From Pyropia haitanensis (Eukaryota; Rhodophyta; Bangiophyceae; Bangiales; Bangiaceae), in NCBI GenBank assembly GCA_008729055.1, contig SDUX01000160.1, forward strand, positions 1-30,009: a DNA stretch of 30,009 nt, read 5' to 3'. Below the pieces are notes generated by a model. It saw nothing but the letters and a program-made list of their open reading frames with translations, did no database searches and was not told the origin of the DNA. A program made the position numbers and the translations under genes. Below, piece by piece: positions 28,664 through 30,009 of the stretch. Within the stretch, counting starts at the first letter, position 1. The number at the start of each line of letters is the position of its first letter.

Positions 28664-30000
28664 TGTCGTTAGGGTTAGTGTGTGTTGTGGGGGAAGTGTC
28701 GTTAGGGTTAGTGTGTGTTGTGGGGGAAGTGTCGTTAGGGTTAGTGTGTGTTGTGGGGGAAGTGTCGTTAGGGTTAGTGTGTGTTGTGGGGGAAGTGTCG
28801 TTAGGGTGGTGTGGGGGGGGTGTTAGGTAGGTGTGTTGTGGGGGAAGTGTCGTAGGGTTAGTGTGTGTTGTGGGGGAAGTGTCGTTAGGGTTAGTGTGTG
28901 TTGTGGGGGAAGTGTCTAGGTTAGTGTGTTTGGAGTGTCGTTAGGGTTGTGTGTGTGGGGGAAGTGTCGTTAGGGTTAGTGTGTGTTGTGGGGAAGTGTC
29001 GTTAGGGTTAGTGTGTGTTGTGGGGGAAGTGTCGTTAGGGTTAGTGTGTGTTGTGGGGGAAGTGTCGTTAGGGTTAGTGTGTGTTGTGGGGAAGTGTCGT
29101 TAGGGTTAGTGTGTGTTGTGGGGGAAGTGTCGTTAGGGTTAGTGTGTGTTGTGGGGAAGTGTCGTTAGGGTTAGTGTGTGTTGTGGGGGAAGTGTCGTTA
29201 GGGTTAGTGTGTGTTGTGGGGGAAGTGTTGTTGTGGGGGGAAGTGTCGTTAGGGTTAGTGTGTGTTGTGGGGAAGTGTCGTTAGGGTTAGTGTGTGTTGT
29301 GGGGGAAGTGTGGGGGGGGGGTAGGGTTAGTGTGTGTTGTGGGGGGAAGTGTCGTTAGGGTTAGTGTGTGTTGTGGGGGAAGTGTCGTTAGGTTAGTGTG
29401 TGTTGTGGGGGAAGTGGGTTAGTGTGTGTTGTGGGGGAAGTGTCGTTAGGGTTAGTGTGTGTTGTGGGGAAGTGTCGTTAGGGTTAGTGTGTGTTGTGGG
29501 GGAAGTGTCGTTAGGGTTAGTGTGTGTTGTGGGGGAAGTGTCGTTAGGGTTAGTGTGTGTTGTGGGGGAAGTGTCGTTAGGGTTGGTGGTGGGGGAAGTG
29601 GTGGGGGTGGTGTGGGGAGGGTTAGGGTTAGTGTGTGTTGTGGGGAAGTGTCGTTAGGGTTAGTGTGTGTTGTGGGGGAAGTGTCGTAGGGTTAGGGTGT
29701 TGGGGAGTGTCGTAGGTAGTGTGTGTGTGGGGGAAGTGTCGTTAGGGGTTAGTGTTGTGTTGTGGGGGAAGTGTCGTTAGGGTTAGTGTGTGTTGTGGGG
29801 GAAGTGTCGTTAGGGTTAGTGTGTGTTGTGGGGGAAGTGTCGTTAGGGTAGTGTGTGTTGTGGGGGAAGTGTCGTTAGGGTTAGGTGGTGTGTTGTGGGG
29901 GGGAGTGTCGTTAGGGTGTGTGCTGTTGTGGGGGGAAGTGTCGTTAGGGTCTGTGCATGTGTTGTGTAGCGGAGATGTCGGATTTGTAGGGTAGTGTGAG
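28664..30000 (+). repeat. 33-bp telomere-like minisatellite containing TTAGGGTTAG, about 40 copies
   Basis: The unit is GTCGTTAGGGTTAG followed by TGTGTGTTGTGGGGGAAGT, 33 bases. It repeats from 28664 to near the window end with many small deletions, changes in G-run length and some rearranged copies. The G-rich strand runs 5' to 3' rightward, as at a right-hand chromosome end with TTAGGG telomeres. It is not a pure telomere, so it is best called subtelomeric or a degenerate telomere-derived satellite. Because 33 is a multiple of three, it produces short repetitive false reading frames. Confidence 0.93.
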
Positions 30001-30009
30001 GTAGTGTGT

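Noticed and set aside
28554..29994. Repetitive Cys/Val/Gly proteins across the telomere-like array.
   Set aside because: They arise because the 33-bp unit is a multiple of three; there is no unique sequence or plausible start.
1..30009. tRNA and rRNA genes.
   Set aside because: I looked for B-box-like GGTTCGA motifs with plausible arms and for rRNA-like stretches and found nothing I could support; a covariance-model scan would be decisive.

Overview
The window looks like the end of a chromosome from a GC-rich single-celled eukaryote (a protist or alga). I cannot name the species. The signs are very long intron-poor genes full of Ala/Gly/Pro/Ser low complexity, a chromodomain-bearing Ty3/gypsy retrotransposon, a SET-domain protein, many tandem repeats, and a final 1.3 kb of 33-bp repeats, each built around TTAGGGTTAG. 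The G-rich strand runs toward the right-hand end, as expected if the telomere lies to the right.

Layout. 1-3480: GC-rich sequence with a 39-base poly-G run, a strong pyrimidine tract and a few weakly supported reading frames. 3480-5400: non-coding repeats, with two copies of an 18-bp palindrome (TTCCGTAGTACTACGGAA), a 71-bp minisatellite, then a 161-bp repeat carrying more palindromes. 5773-21433: one very large gene (gene 1) with a ParB-like domain near its middle and a probable 2-oxoglutarate/Fe(II) dioxygenase domain near its C-terminus. It is split by a complete LTR retrotransposon (9281-16645; LTRs of 861 bp, 5-bp target duplication GGCTC). Removing the element and one target copy leaves the two halves exactly in frame. 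21490-23145: an array of the same palindrome at a nearly constant 139-bp spacing. 23415-28115: gene 2, a fusion of a CcrM/HinfI-like (beta-class) DNA adenine methyltransferase with a SET protein-lysine methyltransferase. 28116-28660: AT-richer downstream sequence. 28664-30000: the 33-bp telomere-like array.

How it may work together (inference). A DNA methyltransferase/SET fusion, a neighbouring ParB-like/dioxygenase protein, and phased palindromes found only between the genes could form one subtelomeric epigenetic or partition-like locus. One product would write DNA and histone marks, the other could bind the palindromes or oxidise the marks. The retrotransposon is a young guest. Its LTRs differ at only three positions that I found. 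It has a textbook -1 frameshift signal between gag and pol, and an unusual extra reading frame with two U1-type zinc fingers ahead of gag.
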